23,732 nucleotides of DNA from QALR01 sp045646925 (GTDB lineage Bacteria; Bacillota; Clostridia; Oscillospirales; CAG-272): NCBI GenBank assembly GCA_045646925.1, contig JAZRLQ010000205.1:1-23732 (forward strand), written 5' to 3'. A program made the translations under genes and the position numbers. Every line of letters begins with the position of its first letter. The stretch's first letter is position 1. Of this stretch, positions 14,967 to 22,643 are shown in pieces. Under the pieces are notes generated by a model. That model was given only the letters and a program-made list of their open reading frames with translations. It did not search any database and was not told the origin of the DNA.

Positions 14967-15425
14967 TTATGAAAAATATTGTTTAACGTCAATCCTCTTG
15001 AATAGCTTGGATTGAAATAGCAAATAGGAGAACACCGTTCCCGAGCAATTTAAAATAATATCATCAATATCCGTGACGCCTCGCAAAGTAACAAATTGAA
15101 GAATTTCAACCGCGAAGCTTATCAACAACACATAAAGCGCGCAAAAATACCAAGACTTCACCTTTTTCTTCAACAACGTACAGAAAAAGAATCCGAGCGG
15201 CATAAATAAAACGAAATTTCCGCCAACGTTTTTGATTACCGTGCCCAAATTAATGGAACCTTCATTCAATCTCGATACGTAGTTCGTCAAAGTATGAAAC
15301 GGAATCACGTTGCACGTTTGAAAATGCGCTTCGGAGAAAACGCCAAACGTTTCGTTATCCATGACGCTTCTATGATTGCCATAGAAAAACAACACGGCAA
15401 TCAACATCAGACAATAAACCGCCAT
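14967..15425 (-). CDS. VanZ-like membrane protein, possibly N-terminally shortened
   Basis: A 152-residue protein of the VanZ-like family (PF04892). Hydrophobic segments lie at about 2-15, 66-85, 90-110 and 122-137. The family core is visible in NVIPFHTLTNYV, the GGNFVLFMPLGFF block and the EILQFVTLRGVTDIDDIILNCSG block. The latter is the usual hallmark (QxxxxxRxxDIDDLILNxxG). VanZ itself gives low-level teicoplanin resistance by an unknown mechanism; most homologues are uncharacterised, and resistance should not be assumed. The only in-frame ATG after an upstream TAA is at 15425 and lacks a recognisable ribosome binding site. The first helix is short compared with relatives, so an N-terminal loss or an alternative start is possible. 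Confidence 0.8.
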   Translation of the reverse strand: MAVYCLMLIAVLFFYGNHRSVMDNETFGVFSEAHFQTCNVIPFHTLTNYVSRLNEGSINLGTVIKNVGGNFVLFMPLGFFFCTLLKKKVKSWYFCALYVLLISFAVEILQFVTLRGVTDIDDIILNCSGTVFSYLLFQSKLFKRIDVKQYFS

Positions 15426-15456
15426 ATATGGAACTAAAGCTTACATATATGACGAT

Positions 15457-15486
15457 ACCCCGACAGATCTTAAAATCTGTCGGGGT
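15457..15486. terminator. Hairpin between cysK and the VanZ-like gene
   Basis: A perfect 12-bp stem (ACCCCGACAGAT at 15457-15468, ATCTGTCGGGGT at 15475-15486) with a 6-nt loop lies about 100 bp after the cysK stop. Neither side has a proper U-tract: ATCGTC follows on minus, TCATTATTTG on plus. It may be a weak terminator or an mRNA end-protecting stem. The octamer CATATATG occurs twice just beyond it on the vanZ side (15423-15430, 15443-15450). Confidence 0.5.
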
Positions 15487-15583
15487 TCATTATTTGTTTG
15501 CCGCGTAGCAAATCTGCGCCATATGAAAAAATAATTTTTAATTTCTCCGCTAATTATGCACGCCCTTTTGCAAGTCTTTTTAT

Positions 15584-16513
15584 TTACTCCTCGAACATCG
15601 GCGTGGAAAGATATCTCTCCCCCGTATCGGGAAGAAGAACGATGATATTTTTCCCTTTATTTTCCTCACGCTTTGCAATTTCCGTCGCGGCATACAAAGC
15701 TGCGCCCGAGGAAATGCCAACGAGCAAGCCTTCCTTGCGCGCAAGCAAGCGAGAAGCGGCGTACGCCTGCTCCGTTGTCACACAAACGAGCTCGTCGTAA
15801 ATTTCCGTATTCAAAATTTCGGGAACGAACCCCGCTCCAATTCCCTGCAAACCATGTTTGCCCGCCTTTCCGCCCGAAAGAACGGGCGAATCCTTCGGCT
15901 CGACGGCAACGACCTTCACATTCGGATTTTTCGACTTCAGATATTCGCCGACACCCGTAATCGTACCGCCCGTTCCGACACCGGCAACGAATATATCGAC
16001 CTTTCCGTCGGTATCTGCCCAGATTTCAGGACCCGTCGTTTTTCTGTGCGCTTCGGGATTTGCAGGGTTTGTAAACTGTCCGACGACGAAAGCGTTCGGG
16101 AGCGTGGAAGCAAGTTCCTCCGCTTTTGCGATCGCGCCCGCCATCCCCAATGCGCCGTCAGTCAGTATCAATTCCGCGCCGTATGCGCGCATAAGCATTT
16201 GTCTTTCCTTTGACATCGTTTCGGGCATGGTGATGATCAGACGATACCCCTTGGAAGCGGCGATCGCGGCAAGTCCGATGCCCGTATTTCCCGACGTCGG
16301 CTCGATCATGACGGCATCGGCGGTCAGTCTGCCCGATTTTTCCGCTTGCTCGATCATTTCTCTTGCCACGCGATCCTTTGCGGAACCGGCAGGATTCATC
16401 GACTCCAGCTTTCCCATCAAATTGGCAACGGCGCCGTATTCGTTTTTATAATTGTCAAGAAAAACAAGAGGTGTCTTTCCGATCAGTTCATAAACAGAAG
16501 AATAAACGTTCAT
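15584..16513 (-). CDS. cysK: Cysteine synthase (O-acetylserine sulfhydrylase)
   Basis: A 309-residue PLP enzyme of the cysteine synthase family, making L-cysteine from O-acetylserine and sulfide in the cytoplasm. The PLP lysine is K46 in NPAGSAKDR. The substrate loop TSGNTG lies at 73-78, and the phosphate-binding GVGTGGT loop at 178-184. The pyrimidine-ring serine lies in GISSGAA (S269). Length is typical for CysK, and no CBS regulatory domain is attached. The ATG at 16513 follows AAAGGA. It has its own promoter at 16551-16580, back to back with that of a DUF1576-like membrane protein. No T-box or S-box leader is visible in the short leader. No serine acetyltransferase gene is adjacent. Confidence 0.95.
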   Translation of the reverse strand: MNVYSSVYELIGKTPLVFLDNYKNEYGAVANLMGKLESMNPAGSAKDRVAREMIEQAEKSGRLTADAVMIEPTSGNTGIGLAAIAASKGYRLIITMPETMSKERQMLMRAYGAELILTDGALGMAGAIAKAEELASTLPNAFVVGQFTNPANPEAHRKTTGPEIWADTDGKVDIFVAGVGTGGTITGVGEYLKSKNPNVKVVAVEPKDSPVLSGGKAGKHGLQGIGAGFVPEILNTEIYDELVCVTTEQAYAASRLLARKEGLLVGISSGAALYAATEIAKREENKGKNIIVLLPDTGERYLSTPMFEE

Positions 16514-16550
16514 TTCAGTTTCCTTTCCACACGTACTATATTTATTTGTG

Positions 16551-16580
16551 ATTATATCGCAAGCAAGGTGTTTTTGTCAA
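16551..16580 (-). promoter_or_regulatory. Sigma-A promoter of cysK
   Basis: TTGACA (16575-16580) and TATAAT (16551-16556) on the minus strand are 18 bp apart. Transcription would start about 30 nt before the ATG. Confidence 0.85.
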
Positions 16581-16611
16581 TTATTTTCCCGTATGTTATA
16601 AAAAATATCCC

Positions 16612-16640
16612 TTGTCAAATGGGACAAACTGTGGTATGCT
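16612..16640 (+). promoter_or_regulatory. Promoter of the DUF1576-like gene
   Basis: TTGTCA (16612-16617) and TATGCT (16635-16640) are 17 bp apart on plus. The -35 boxes of this and the cysK promoter are about 31 bp apart, so a single regulator could affect both. Confidence 0.65.
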
Positions 16641-16668
16641 ATATACAATATCAAAAACGGAGGCTTTT

Positions 16669-18114
16669 ATGACACCCAGCGAAAAAGAACTCTTTCTTGC
16701 TCAAAAAGATAAAGAAAACAGCAAGCCCTTTGCGTTATTTGCTCTCTTTTTAAGTGTCTCCCTTCTCGCCGCAGTTCCCTTTGCGCTAAGATACACCGGA
16801 GAATACGACGACTTCTGGAAGAACTTTCTCCGCATTCTGACTTCGCCGTCAAAATTGGTAACGGACTACTTTAATCTGGGATGTCTGGCAAGCACACTGT
16901 TCAACGCAGGCCTTTGCGGACTCGCTTGCAATCTGATGATCCTCGTCAGCAAAACCAGAGCCAACGCAAAAACCTTCGCGGCGTATATTCTCGTCATCGC
17001 GCACTGTTTTTACGGACTGAATTTTCTGAATATGTGGCCTCCCTTCATCGGCGTTCTGATCTACTGTCTGATCAGAAAAACGCCCATCCGTAAAAACCTG
17101 CACATCACCATGTTCTCGACGTCTCTCGCTCCGTTTATCAGCGACCTTTTGTTCCGCTACACCGTCGGTCAGTTCGCGCTCGGTACGATCCAGCTCAGCT
17201 GGCTCGGCGTGATCTTTGCAATCGTTTTCGGTACATTGACCGGCTTTATCGTCCCCGCTCTGCTCCCCGGTATCGCGACCATCCAGCGAGGCTATAATAT
17301 GTATCAAGCGGGACTTGCCGTCGGCATTTTCGGTATTTGCGCGCACGCGCTTCTGTACCGAACATTCGGATTTTCCTCTCCGGACGTCGTCGTTCGTGAC
17401 AATCCCGTATACGATTCCTTCAACAATTCCTATATCGTATTCATGGACGTCTTTTTCCTCTTTATCTTCCTCACCGCCATTATGCTCGGCTTTTTCATGA
17501 ACGGAAAGACCTTCCACGGCTATAGCCGACTGCTCAAATGCACGGGTTACGGACTTGATTTCTCTTCCAAATTCGGAATGCCCGTTTGTTTTATCAACTT
17601 CGGCTTTTACGGACTTTGCGCGCTCGCCTATCTGAACGTCATCTTTCTGGCACCCGAGCTTCTTCGTATGCTTGTCCCCTCGATCCGACTTCCGATCGGA
17701 GCAGGCTTCACGGGTCCCACCGTCGGAGCGCTTTTCGCGGCGCTGACGTTTGCCGCCGACGGACAGCATCCGAGAAACGTCGCGCCCATCGTGCTTGGTT
17801 ACGTTTCGTTGTCGGTTCTCGTTTGTATCGTCTATACATTTCTCGGAGAAACGCTCCCGTGGATGCTTTCCACACAGGTGTACATCAACGGCATCGCCTT
17901 CGCTACGGGTCTTTGCCCCATCGCAGGCCGATACGGGTGGAAAAAAGGCTTCTTTGCTGGCTTGATCCACGCGATCATATGCTCGTCCACGGCAAGTATG
18001 CACGGCGGCTTCGTTCTTTACAACGGAGGCTTCACCTCCGGTCTGACCGCTCTGATCATGATTCCCGTTCTGGATTCCTATCATATCTTCCCGAGATACG
18101 GCGAAGACGTTTAA
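16669..18114 (+). CDS. DUF1576-like multipass membrane protein
   Basis: A 481-residue integral membrane protein with roughly ten to twelve hydrophobic segments separated by short polar loops, and a cytoplasmic-looking N-terminus rich in Lys/Glu (residues 1-20). Overall sequence character (for example FNLGCLASTLFNAGLCGL, FGTLTGFIVPALLPG, GAGFTGPTVGALFAALTFAADGQHPRN, and SSTASMHGGFVLYNGGFTSG) fits the DUF1576 family as I recall it. No function is known for that family. Glycine-rich helices and conserved polar residues inside membrane segments suggest a transporter or channel, which is inference. The ATG at 16669 follows GGAGG. An upstream in-frame TTG at 16612 coincides with the -35 box and is rejected. 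The gene is divergent from cysK and ends at a strong terminator. Confidence 0.72.
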   Translation: MTPSEKELFLAQKDKENSKPFALFALFLSVSLLAAVPFALRYTGEYDDFWKNFLRILTSPSKLVTDYFNLGCLASTLFNAGLCGLACNLMILVSKTRANAKTFAAYILVIAHCFYGLNFLNMWPPFIGVLIYCLIRKTPIRKNLHITMFSTSLAPFISDLLFRYTVGQFALGTIQLSWLGVIFAIVFGTLTGFIVPALLPGIATIQRGYNMYQAGLAVGIFGICAHALLYRTFGFSSPDVVVRDNPVYDSFNNSYIVFMDVFFLFIFLTAIMLGFFMNGKTFHGYSRLLKCTGYGLDFSSKFGMPVCFINFGFYGLCALAYLNVIFLAPELLRMLVPSIRLPIGAGFTGPTVGALFAALTFAADGQHPRNVAPIVLGYVSLSVLVCIVYTFLGETLPWMLSTQVYINGIAFATGLCPIAGRYGWKKGFFAGLIHAIICSSTASMHGGFVLYNGGFTSGLTALIMIPVLDSYHIFPRYGEDV

Positions 18115-18127
18115 AATGCTCTTGTTC

Positions 18128-18181
18128 AAAAACTTATGCGCCTCGAATGGAAGCATTCGGGGCGCATAAGTTTTTATTTTT
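18128..18181 (+). terminator. Rho-independent terminator of the DUF1576-like gene
   Basis: A long stem (CTTATGCGCC-T-CGAATG against CATTCG-G-GGCGCATAAG, arms about 18128-18149 and 18154-18175) with a GAAG loop is followed by a T-rich tract. A-residues on the other side extend the stem. It begins 14 nt after the stop codon. Confidence 0.93.
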
Positions 18182-18261
18182 GGGGAATGTATATGCATGA
18201 ATGAATATGCAAAACATTCATATTCGTTGAAAATATTTGGAATAAATCTGAATTTTTTCTA

Positions 18262-18290
18262 TTGAATATTCATTTTGTTTATGATATACT
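18262..18290 (+). promoter_or_regulatory. Sigma-A promoter of the tlyA-nadK-argR-recN operon
   Basis: TTGAAT (18262-18267) and TATACT (18285-18290) are 17 bp apart in a very AT-rich stretch, about 110 nt before the tlyA ATG. Upstream lie overlapping inverted repeats: GAATATG/CATATTC and ATGAAT/ATTCAT around 18200-18225. Confidence 0.65.
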
Positions 18291-18401
18291 GAATATACAC
18301 TATGTTGAAAATGAAAATATGCATTCTTCATACGAATCACAATCGTATTTTTATTCTTCGTTACAAAATCCATCAATCCATTTTCTGCGAAAGGAACTCT
18401 C

Positions 18402-19178
18402 ATGAGAGCAGATAAATTTCTTTTTGAAAAAGGACTTGCAAAAAGTCGCAGTCACGCGGCGGCTTTGATCAAAGGCGGCGTTTGCGTAGGCAACAAACGC
18501 ATCGAAAAAGCTTCTCAAGACCTCGACCCGAATACCCCCGTCAGTGAGATCAAAATTGAAAATCCGTCAAAATACGTCAGCCGAGGCGGCATCAAGCTGG
18601 AGGCTGCAATTTTTTCGTTCAAACCCGAGATCGAAGGAAAGATCGCTCTGGACCTCGGCGCTTCCACAGGCGGTTTTACTGACTGTCTTTTGCAAAACGG
18701 AGCGGCGCGCGTATACGCCGTGGACGTCGGTCACGGTCAGCTCGATCCATCCTTGCAACAAGATCCCCGCGTCATTTCCATGGAAGGAACCAACGCGCGC
18801 AGTTTAACGCCCGAAGCGACGGGCGAGATCTGCGATATTGCCGTTTCGGACCTCTCGTTCATTTCCCAAGCGCTGATCTATCCCGCGGTGCGCGCCAATA
18901 TTAAGGACGGCGGCATTTTTATCAGTCTGATCAAACCGCAATTCGAAGCAGGCAAGGAGCATATCGGCAAAGGTGGTCTCGTTCGCGACCGTAATATCCA
19001 CGTAAAGATCATAGAATCCTTGTTTGAAAAAGCCGCCCACGAAGGACTTTTCCCCGAAGCTCTAATTCCCTCTCCGATCGAAGGCGGAGACGGAAACCGT
19101 GAATATCTGGCTCTTTTCCGAATCGGAGAAGAAAAGCATATTGCGCCGTCCGACATCAAAAAAATCGTATTTTCCTGA
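18402..19178 (+). CDS. tlyA: TlyA-family rRNA 2'-O-methyltransferase
   Basis: A 258-residue protein of the TlyA family (hemolysin A in old annotations; YqxC in B. subtilis). It is a SAM-dependent 2'-O-methyltransferase acting on rRNA cytidines in characterised members. An S4 RNA-binding domain spans about 1-60 (MRADKFLFEKGLAKSRSHA). An FtsJ-like methyltransferase domain follows, with SAM motif DLGASTGGFTD (84-94). The catalytic K-D-K-E set can be placed at K65, D150, K178 and E234. Actinobacterial TlyA methylates both subunits and affects capreomycin sensitivity; the Firmicutes type is shorter and may methylate fewer sites. The ATG at 18402 follows AAAGGA. It is the first gene of the conserved tlyA-nadK-argR-recN operon. 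Confidence 0.93.
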   Translation: MRADKFLFEKGLAKSRSHAAALIKGGVCVGNKRIEKASQDLDPNTPVSEIKIENPSKYVSRGGIKLEAAIFSFKPEIEGKIALDLGASTGGFTDCLLQNGAARVYAVDVGHGQLDPSLQQDPRVISMEGTNARSLTPEATGEICDIAVSDLSFISQALIYPAVRANIKDGGIFISLIKPQFEAGKEHIGKGGLVRDRNIHVKIIESLFEKAAHEGLFPEALIPSPIEGGDGNREYLALFRIGEEKHIAPSDIKKIVFS

Positions 19179-19233
19179 AAACATCTCGATATAAGCAGCA
19201 AATCCATTGTTGTACCGAAAGGAGTGTCATTTT

Positions 19234-20106
19234 GTGATACTGAGAAAAATTGCTATCTTCCCAAATTCCGAATACGATCCGGAATATTCATATACCAAAC
19301 AAGCCGTTCGCGTTCTTTCGGCGAGCGGTATTCTCTCCGTTATTTCTTCGGCGGCAAAACCGTTTTTTGCGGATGATTTTTCGTCGGTACAATTTTTTGA
19401 CGAATCGGACGACATGATGGAGGCGGCCGATGCGATCCTCGTTCTCGGTGGAGACGGAACCATGCTGGATTACAGTGTACGCGCCGCCGAAAAAAACAAG
19501 CCATCCATCGGGATCAACCTCGGTCATCTCGGCTTTCTGATGGCGCTTGAGCGCACAGAGATCGACAAGCTCTCTTTGCTTGCGGAAGGAAACTTCACTG
19601 TGGAATCCCGTATGCTTTTGGATGCAACGATCCTTCTTGACGGCAAGGTGCTTCATTCTCAAAGAATACTGAACGACATCGTGATCGCGAGCGGCGTTCG
19701 TTCCAAGATTGCGGAATTTTCTTTGCTCTGCGCGCCGGAAAGCCATCTGGATTATCGCGCAGACGGAATCATCGTCGCCACTCCGACCGGATCGACCGCA
19801 TATTCCTTCTCTGCGGGCGGCCCCGTCATCGATCCGACCGCGTCCATCGTCTCCGTCATGCCGGTCTGCCCGCATTCTCTGCTCAGCCGCGCAATCTTGC
19901 TTTCTCCTGAAACCGCGCTTTCCATATCGGGAAGAACGCGAGATCACGTGACAGACATTCACGTCACCATGGACGGAAAAAATTCCCGTCTGATCCCCAA
20001 GGACGCGGAAATACATATAAAAAAATCCGAATATACCGCCAAGATCATTAAAATCGGCGCAAACCGCTTTTACGATATTTTGGAAACGAAACTTAACAAA
20101 AAATAA
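19234..20106 (+). CDS. nadK: NAD kinase
   Basis: A 290-residue cytoplasmic NAD kinase (PF01513/PF20143) that phosphorylates NAD+ to NADP+. The nucleotide motif GGDGTML begins at residue 72, with the catalytic D74. The loop NLGHLGFL follows. The conserved NDIVI block and the hallmark DGIIVATPTGSTAYSFSAGG lie in the C-terminal beta-rich domain. The start is taken as GTG at 19234 because GGAG lies 9 nt upstream. An upstream TTG (19207) has no site. It lies 55 bp after tlyA and 24 bp before argR, so it is co-transcribed. The length matches Firmicutes PpnK/NadK. Confidence 0.94.
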   Translation: MILRKIAIFPNSEYDPEYSYTKQAVRVLSASGILSVISSAAKPFFADDFSSVQFFDESDDMMEAADAILVLGGDGTMLDYSVRAAEKNKPSIGINLGHLGFLMALERTEIDKLSLLAEGNFTVESRMLLDATILLDGKVLHSQRILNDIVIASGVRSKIAEFSLLCAPESHLDYRADGIIVATPTGSTAYSFSAGGPVIDPTASIVSVMPVCPHSLLSRAILLSPETALSISGRTRDHVTDIHVTMDGKNSRLIPKDAEIHIKKSEYTAKIIKIGANRFYDILETKLNKK

Positions 20107-20130
20107 ATCGGCAAAGGAACAACAAACTGC

Positions 20131-20583
20131 ATGAAAAATTCCCGTCACACACGTATTCTTGAAATTATCAGTGATCACGTGATAGAAACACAAGACGATC
20201 TGATCGAAAAACTGAAGGAAAGCGGATATCCCGTTACACAAGCCACCGTTTCCAGAGATATCAAGCAGCTCGGACTGATCAAAACGGCAACAAAAGACGG
20301 CGGCTATAAGTACACCGCCACCAAAACCGAAAGCTCCAGCAATGAAAACAAATTGAAAAATATCATGCGCGAAACCATCGTCAACGCGCAGGACGCGCAA
20401 AATCTCATCGTCGTAAAAACCTTTCCCGGCATGGCAAACGCAGCGGCGGCGGCATTGGACGCGCTCGCAGAGGAGGCCGTCCTCGGCAGCATCGCGGGAG
20501 ACGATACCATTTTCATCGTCGTCCGCAACAATGAAGACGCTGCGGAATTCACGAACTATATCAGAGAGATCATCGGATCTTAA
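20131..20583 (+). CDS. argR: Arginine repressor ArgR/AhrC
   Basis: A 150-residue arginine-responsive DNA-binding regulator. The N-terminal winged helix-turn-helix (about 1-70) contains TQATVSRDIKQLGLIK, with the recognition helix Ser-Arg at 41-42. The C-terminal hexamerisation and arginine-binding domain (about 78-150) includes GSIAGDDTIFIVVRN, where the paired aspartates 124-125 bind arginine in the family. The ATG at 20131 has AAAGGA at a rather long 12-nt spacer. It precedes recN by 21 bp, the standard Firmicutes arrangement (ahrC-recN). No arginine biosynthesis gene is in the window, and no clear ARG box was identified here. Confidence 0.96.
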   Translation: MKNSRHTRILEIISDHVIETQDDLIEKLKESGYPVTQATVSRDIKQLGLIKTATKDGGYKYTATKTESSSNENKLKNIMRETIVNAQDAQNLIVVKTFPGMANAAAAALDALAEEAVLGSIAGDDTIFIVVRNNEDAAEFTNYIREIIGS

Positions 20584-20604
20584 TAGCCAAAGGAGTGTTT
20601 TGAC

Positions 20605-22281
20605 TTGCTCAAGGAATTATGTATCCATAACGTCGCCATCATTAAGGATGAATGCGTATGTCCCGGAAACGCGCTTACCGTTCTCACCGGCGAAACCGGC
20701 GCGGGTAAATCCATCATCATTGACTCCGTCGGATTGATCATCGGAACGCGCGCCTCGAAGGAATTGATCCGCGGCGGAGAAAAGAAAGCCATGGTGTCAG
20801 CATTGTTCGAGGACATCTCCGATGAAGCCGCCGCTTTTGCGGAAGAGCTTGGCATCGATACCGATGGCAGAACCTTACTGTTTCAACGCGATATCACGGA
20901 CAAGGGCGGATCAACAGCCCGCATCAACGGCAGAGCGGTCCCCTTATCCATCATGAAAGACATCACCTCCAAATTGATCCATATCCACGGTCAGCATACC
21001 GGTCAATCTCTTCTGAACGAAGAATCTCACATCGTCTTTTTGGACGCGTTTGCGGATTGCGAAGCCGAAAAAGAAGAATACTCGAAACTTTACCATCAAA
21101 TGCTCGCCGTCAAAAAACGAATTTCCGAAATCTCCTTTGACGAACAAGAAAAGGCGCGCACGGTCGAGCTTCTGAAATATCAGCTCAAGGACATCGACTC
21201 CGTGAATCCGCGCGAGGGCGAAGAGGAGGAATTGAAAAGAAAGCGCGAAAAGGTCCAGAACGCCGAAAAAATCGGCAAACACGCAAAACTGATCTATCGC
21301 GCGCTCTATCAGAACGATAAAGGTGTCTGCGCCTGCGATCTGATCGAAAAGGCAGAAGAATCTCTCGGTGCGCTTGAAGGCATTCTGAATGAAGCAACCA
21401 CCTTCGCGGAAATGCTCACGGATTTCCGCTATCGTTTGGAAGATATTGCCGAAACCGTCCGCAAGGAATGCGATATGGGCATCAAAAACCCCTCCGAGAT
21501 TTTGGACAAAATCGAAGAACGCCTCGATAATCTGCAAAGATTACGCAAAAAATACGGCGGCACCGTCGACGAGATCAAGAAATACCGTAGCCGTATTGCC
21601 GCGAAGCTGCACGATCTTGAACAATCGGGTGAACTAACCGAGGATCTGGAGAATGAGCTTTCCGATTTGAAAAAACAACTGAAGCTGATTGCGGCAAAGA
21701 TCACGAAAAAACGCCGCTTGGCTGCAGAATATCTGCAGGAAAAAATTACAAACGAGCTTATCTTTCTGGATATGGAAAAGGTACGCTTCCGCATCGAAGT
21801 CACAAGTCTCCGTGATTTTTCCTCAAACGGTGTGGATAAAGTTGCGTTTACCGTTTCCGCCAATCCGGGCGAACCTCTGCAACCGCTGTCAAAAGTCGCA
21901 TCCGGCGGTGCGCTTTCCCGTATGATGCTGGCGTTGCGTTGCGCCTTCGCGGACAAGGAGCATACGCAGACCTTGATTTTTGACGAGATCGACACCGGTA
22001 TTTCCGGCAAAACGTCGCACAAGATCGGCATCAAGCTTCACGAGGTCGCGCAGAAGGGCACGCAGGTCATCTGCGTTACCCACTCTCCTCAGATCGCCGC
22101 CATTGCGGATGAGCATCTCTTCGTATCCAAAACGGAAATAGACGGAAGAACCGAGTCCTCCATAAGAACGCTCAGTAATGAGGAGCATATCGAGGAGGTC
22201 GCAAGAATCATCGGCGGCGCCAAAATCACAGAACAGACTCTCGCCGCAGCAAAGGAGCTTTGTCTCAACGAATCCATTTGA
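20605..22281 (+). CDS. recN: DNA repair protein RecN
   Basis: A 558-residue SMC-like ATPase that acts early in double-strand break repair. Walker A GETGAGKS lies at 29-36, followed by HIHGQHTGQSLL (about 126-137). A central region (about 150-385) is highly charged and helical and forms the antiparallel coiled coil. The C-terminal head carries the ABC signature SGGALSR (433-439), Walker B TLIFDE (456-461) and the switch histidine in CVTHSPQ (H493). The start is TTG at 20605, with AAAGGAG at good distance, and the N-terminus MLKELCIHNVAII is typical. The length is normal. It is the last gene of the operon. No clear terminator is seen in the gap before the tyrS promoter. Confidence 0.97.
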   Translation: MLKELCIHNVAIIKDECVCPGNALTVLTGETGAGKSIIIDSVGLIIGTRASKELIRGGEKKAMVSALFEDISDEAAAFAEELGIDTDGRTLLFQRDITDKGGSTARINGRAVPLSIMKDITSKLIHIHGQHTGQSLLNEESHIVFLDAFADCEAEKEEYSKLYHQMLAVKKRISEISFDEQEKARTVELLKYQLKDIDSVNPREGEEEELKRKREKVQNAEKIGKHAKLIYRALYQNDKGVCACDLIEKAEESLGALEGILNEATTFAEMLTDFRYRLEDIAETVRKECDMGIKNPSEILDKIEERLDNLQRLRKKYGGTVDEIKKYRSRIAAKLHDLEQSGELTEDLENELSDLKKQLKLIAAKITKKRRLAAEYLQEKITNELIFLDMEKVRFRIEVTSLRDFSSNGVDKVAFTVSANPGEPLQPLSKVASGGALSRMMLALRCAFADKEHTQTLIFDEIDTGISGKTSHKIGIKLHEVAQKGTQVICVTHSPQIAAIADEHLFVSKTEIDGRTESSIRTLSNEEHIEEVARIIGGAKITEQTLAAAKELCLNESI

Positions 22282-22318
22282 TTTTTCCGCGCAAGCAGCG
22301 AAAACCAAATATATCCTC

Positions 22319-22347
22319 TTGACAAAGCCTATGCGCCATGATATAAT
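22319..22347 (+). promoter_or_regulatory. Sigma-A promoter of the tyrS T-box transcript
   Basis: A perfect TTGACA (22319-22324) and TATAAT (22342-22347) with a 17-bp spacer. Transcription would begin around 22354, at the base of the T-box Stem I. Confidence 0.93.
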
Positions 22348-22353
22348 ACAACG

Positions 22354-22620
22354 GTAATGAAAAGCAATGACGGAACAAGTACGAAGCAAGGCGCGCCATT
22401 CAGAGAATCGTCGGTTGGTGAAAGACGGTATGGACCTTTTTCGGAAATACATTCCCGAGCCGCGCTTCCGAAAGATTCCGTAGGTTGCGACGGGTACGCC
22501 CGTTAAAGCGTTGAAGTTTGTATACAAACTTCCCGAGGCTTATTTTGCGAAAAATAAGCAAACTGAGGTGGTAACACGAATTTTTCGTCCTCTGCATTTT
22601 TGCAGAGGACTTTTATTTTT
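22354..22620 (+). promoter_or_regulatory. Tyrosine T-box leader (uncharged tRNA-Tyr sensor)
   Basis: A full T-box leader lies between the promoter and tyrS. Stem I shows AGTACGAAGCAAGG on its 5' side, the distal motifs CAGAGAATC and GGTTGGTG, and the return strand with the specifier region CGGAAATACATTCCC. The TAC at 22448-22450 is the tyrosine specifier. Intermediate stems include GAAGTTTG-TATA-CAAACTTC (22513-22532) and GCTTATTTT/AAAATAAGC (22538-22559). The T-box sequence CTGAGGTGGTAACACG (about 22563-22578) is a slight variant of the AGGGTGGTACCGCG consensus and keeps the UGG that pairs with the tRNA acceptor end. It overlaps the antiterminator, and a terminator hairpin follows. Uncharged tRNA-Tyr should permit read-through to tyrS. 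Confidence 0.95.
22587..22620 (+). terminator. T-box attenuator terminator
   Basis: GTCCTCTGCA (22587-22596) and TGCAGAGGAC (22601-22610) form a 10-bp stem with a TTTT loop, followed by TTTTATTTTT. The 5' arm would alternatively pair with the T-box antiterminator when uncharged tRNA is bound. Confidence 0.95.
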
Positions 22621-22643
22621 TATCTTTGAAAGGAATATGAAAA

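Noticed and set aside
14967..15425. Glycopeptide resistance gene
   Set aside because: Only the VanZ-like fold is present; no vanH/A/X/R/S genes are nearby, and most VanZ-like proteins are unrelated to resistance.
16849..18198. 449-codon open frame on minus
   Set aside because: Antisense to the DUF1576-like membrane protein and highly charged, as expected from the complement of a membrane gene.
19288..20400. 370-codon open frame on minus
   Set aside because: Antisense to nadK and argR, which both show complete family motifs.
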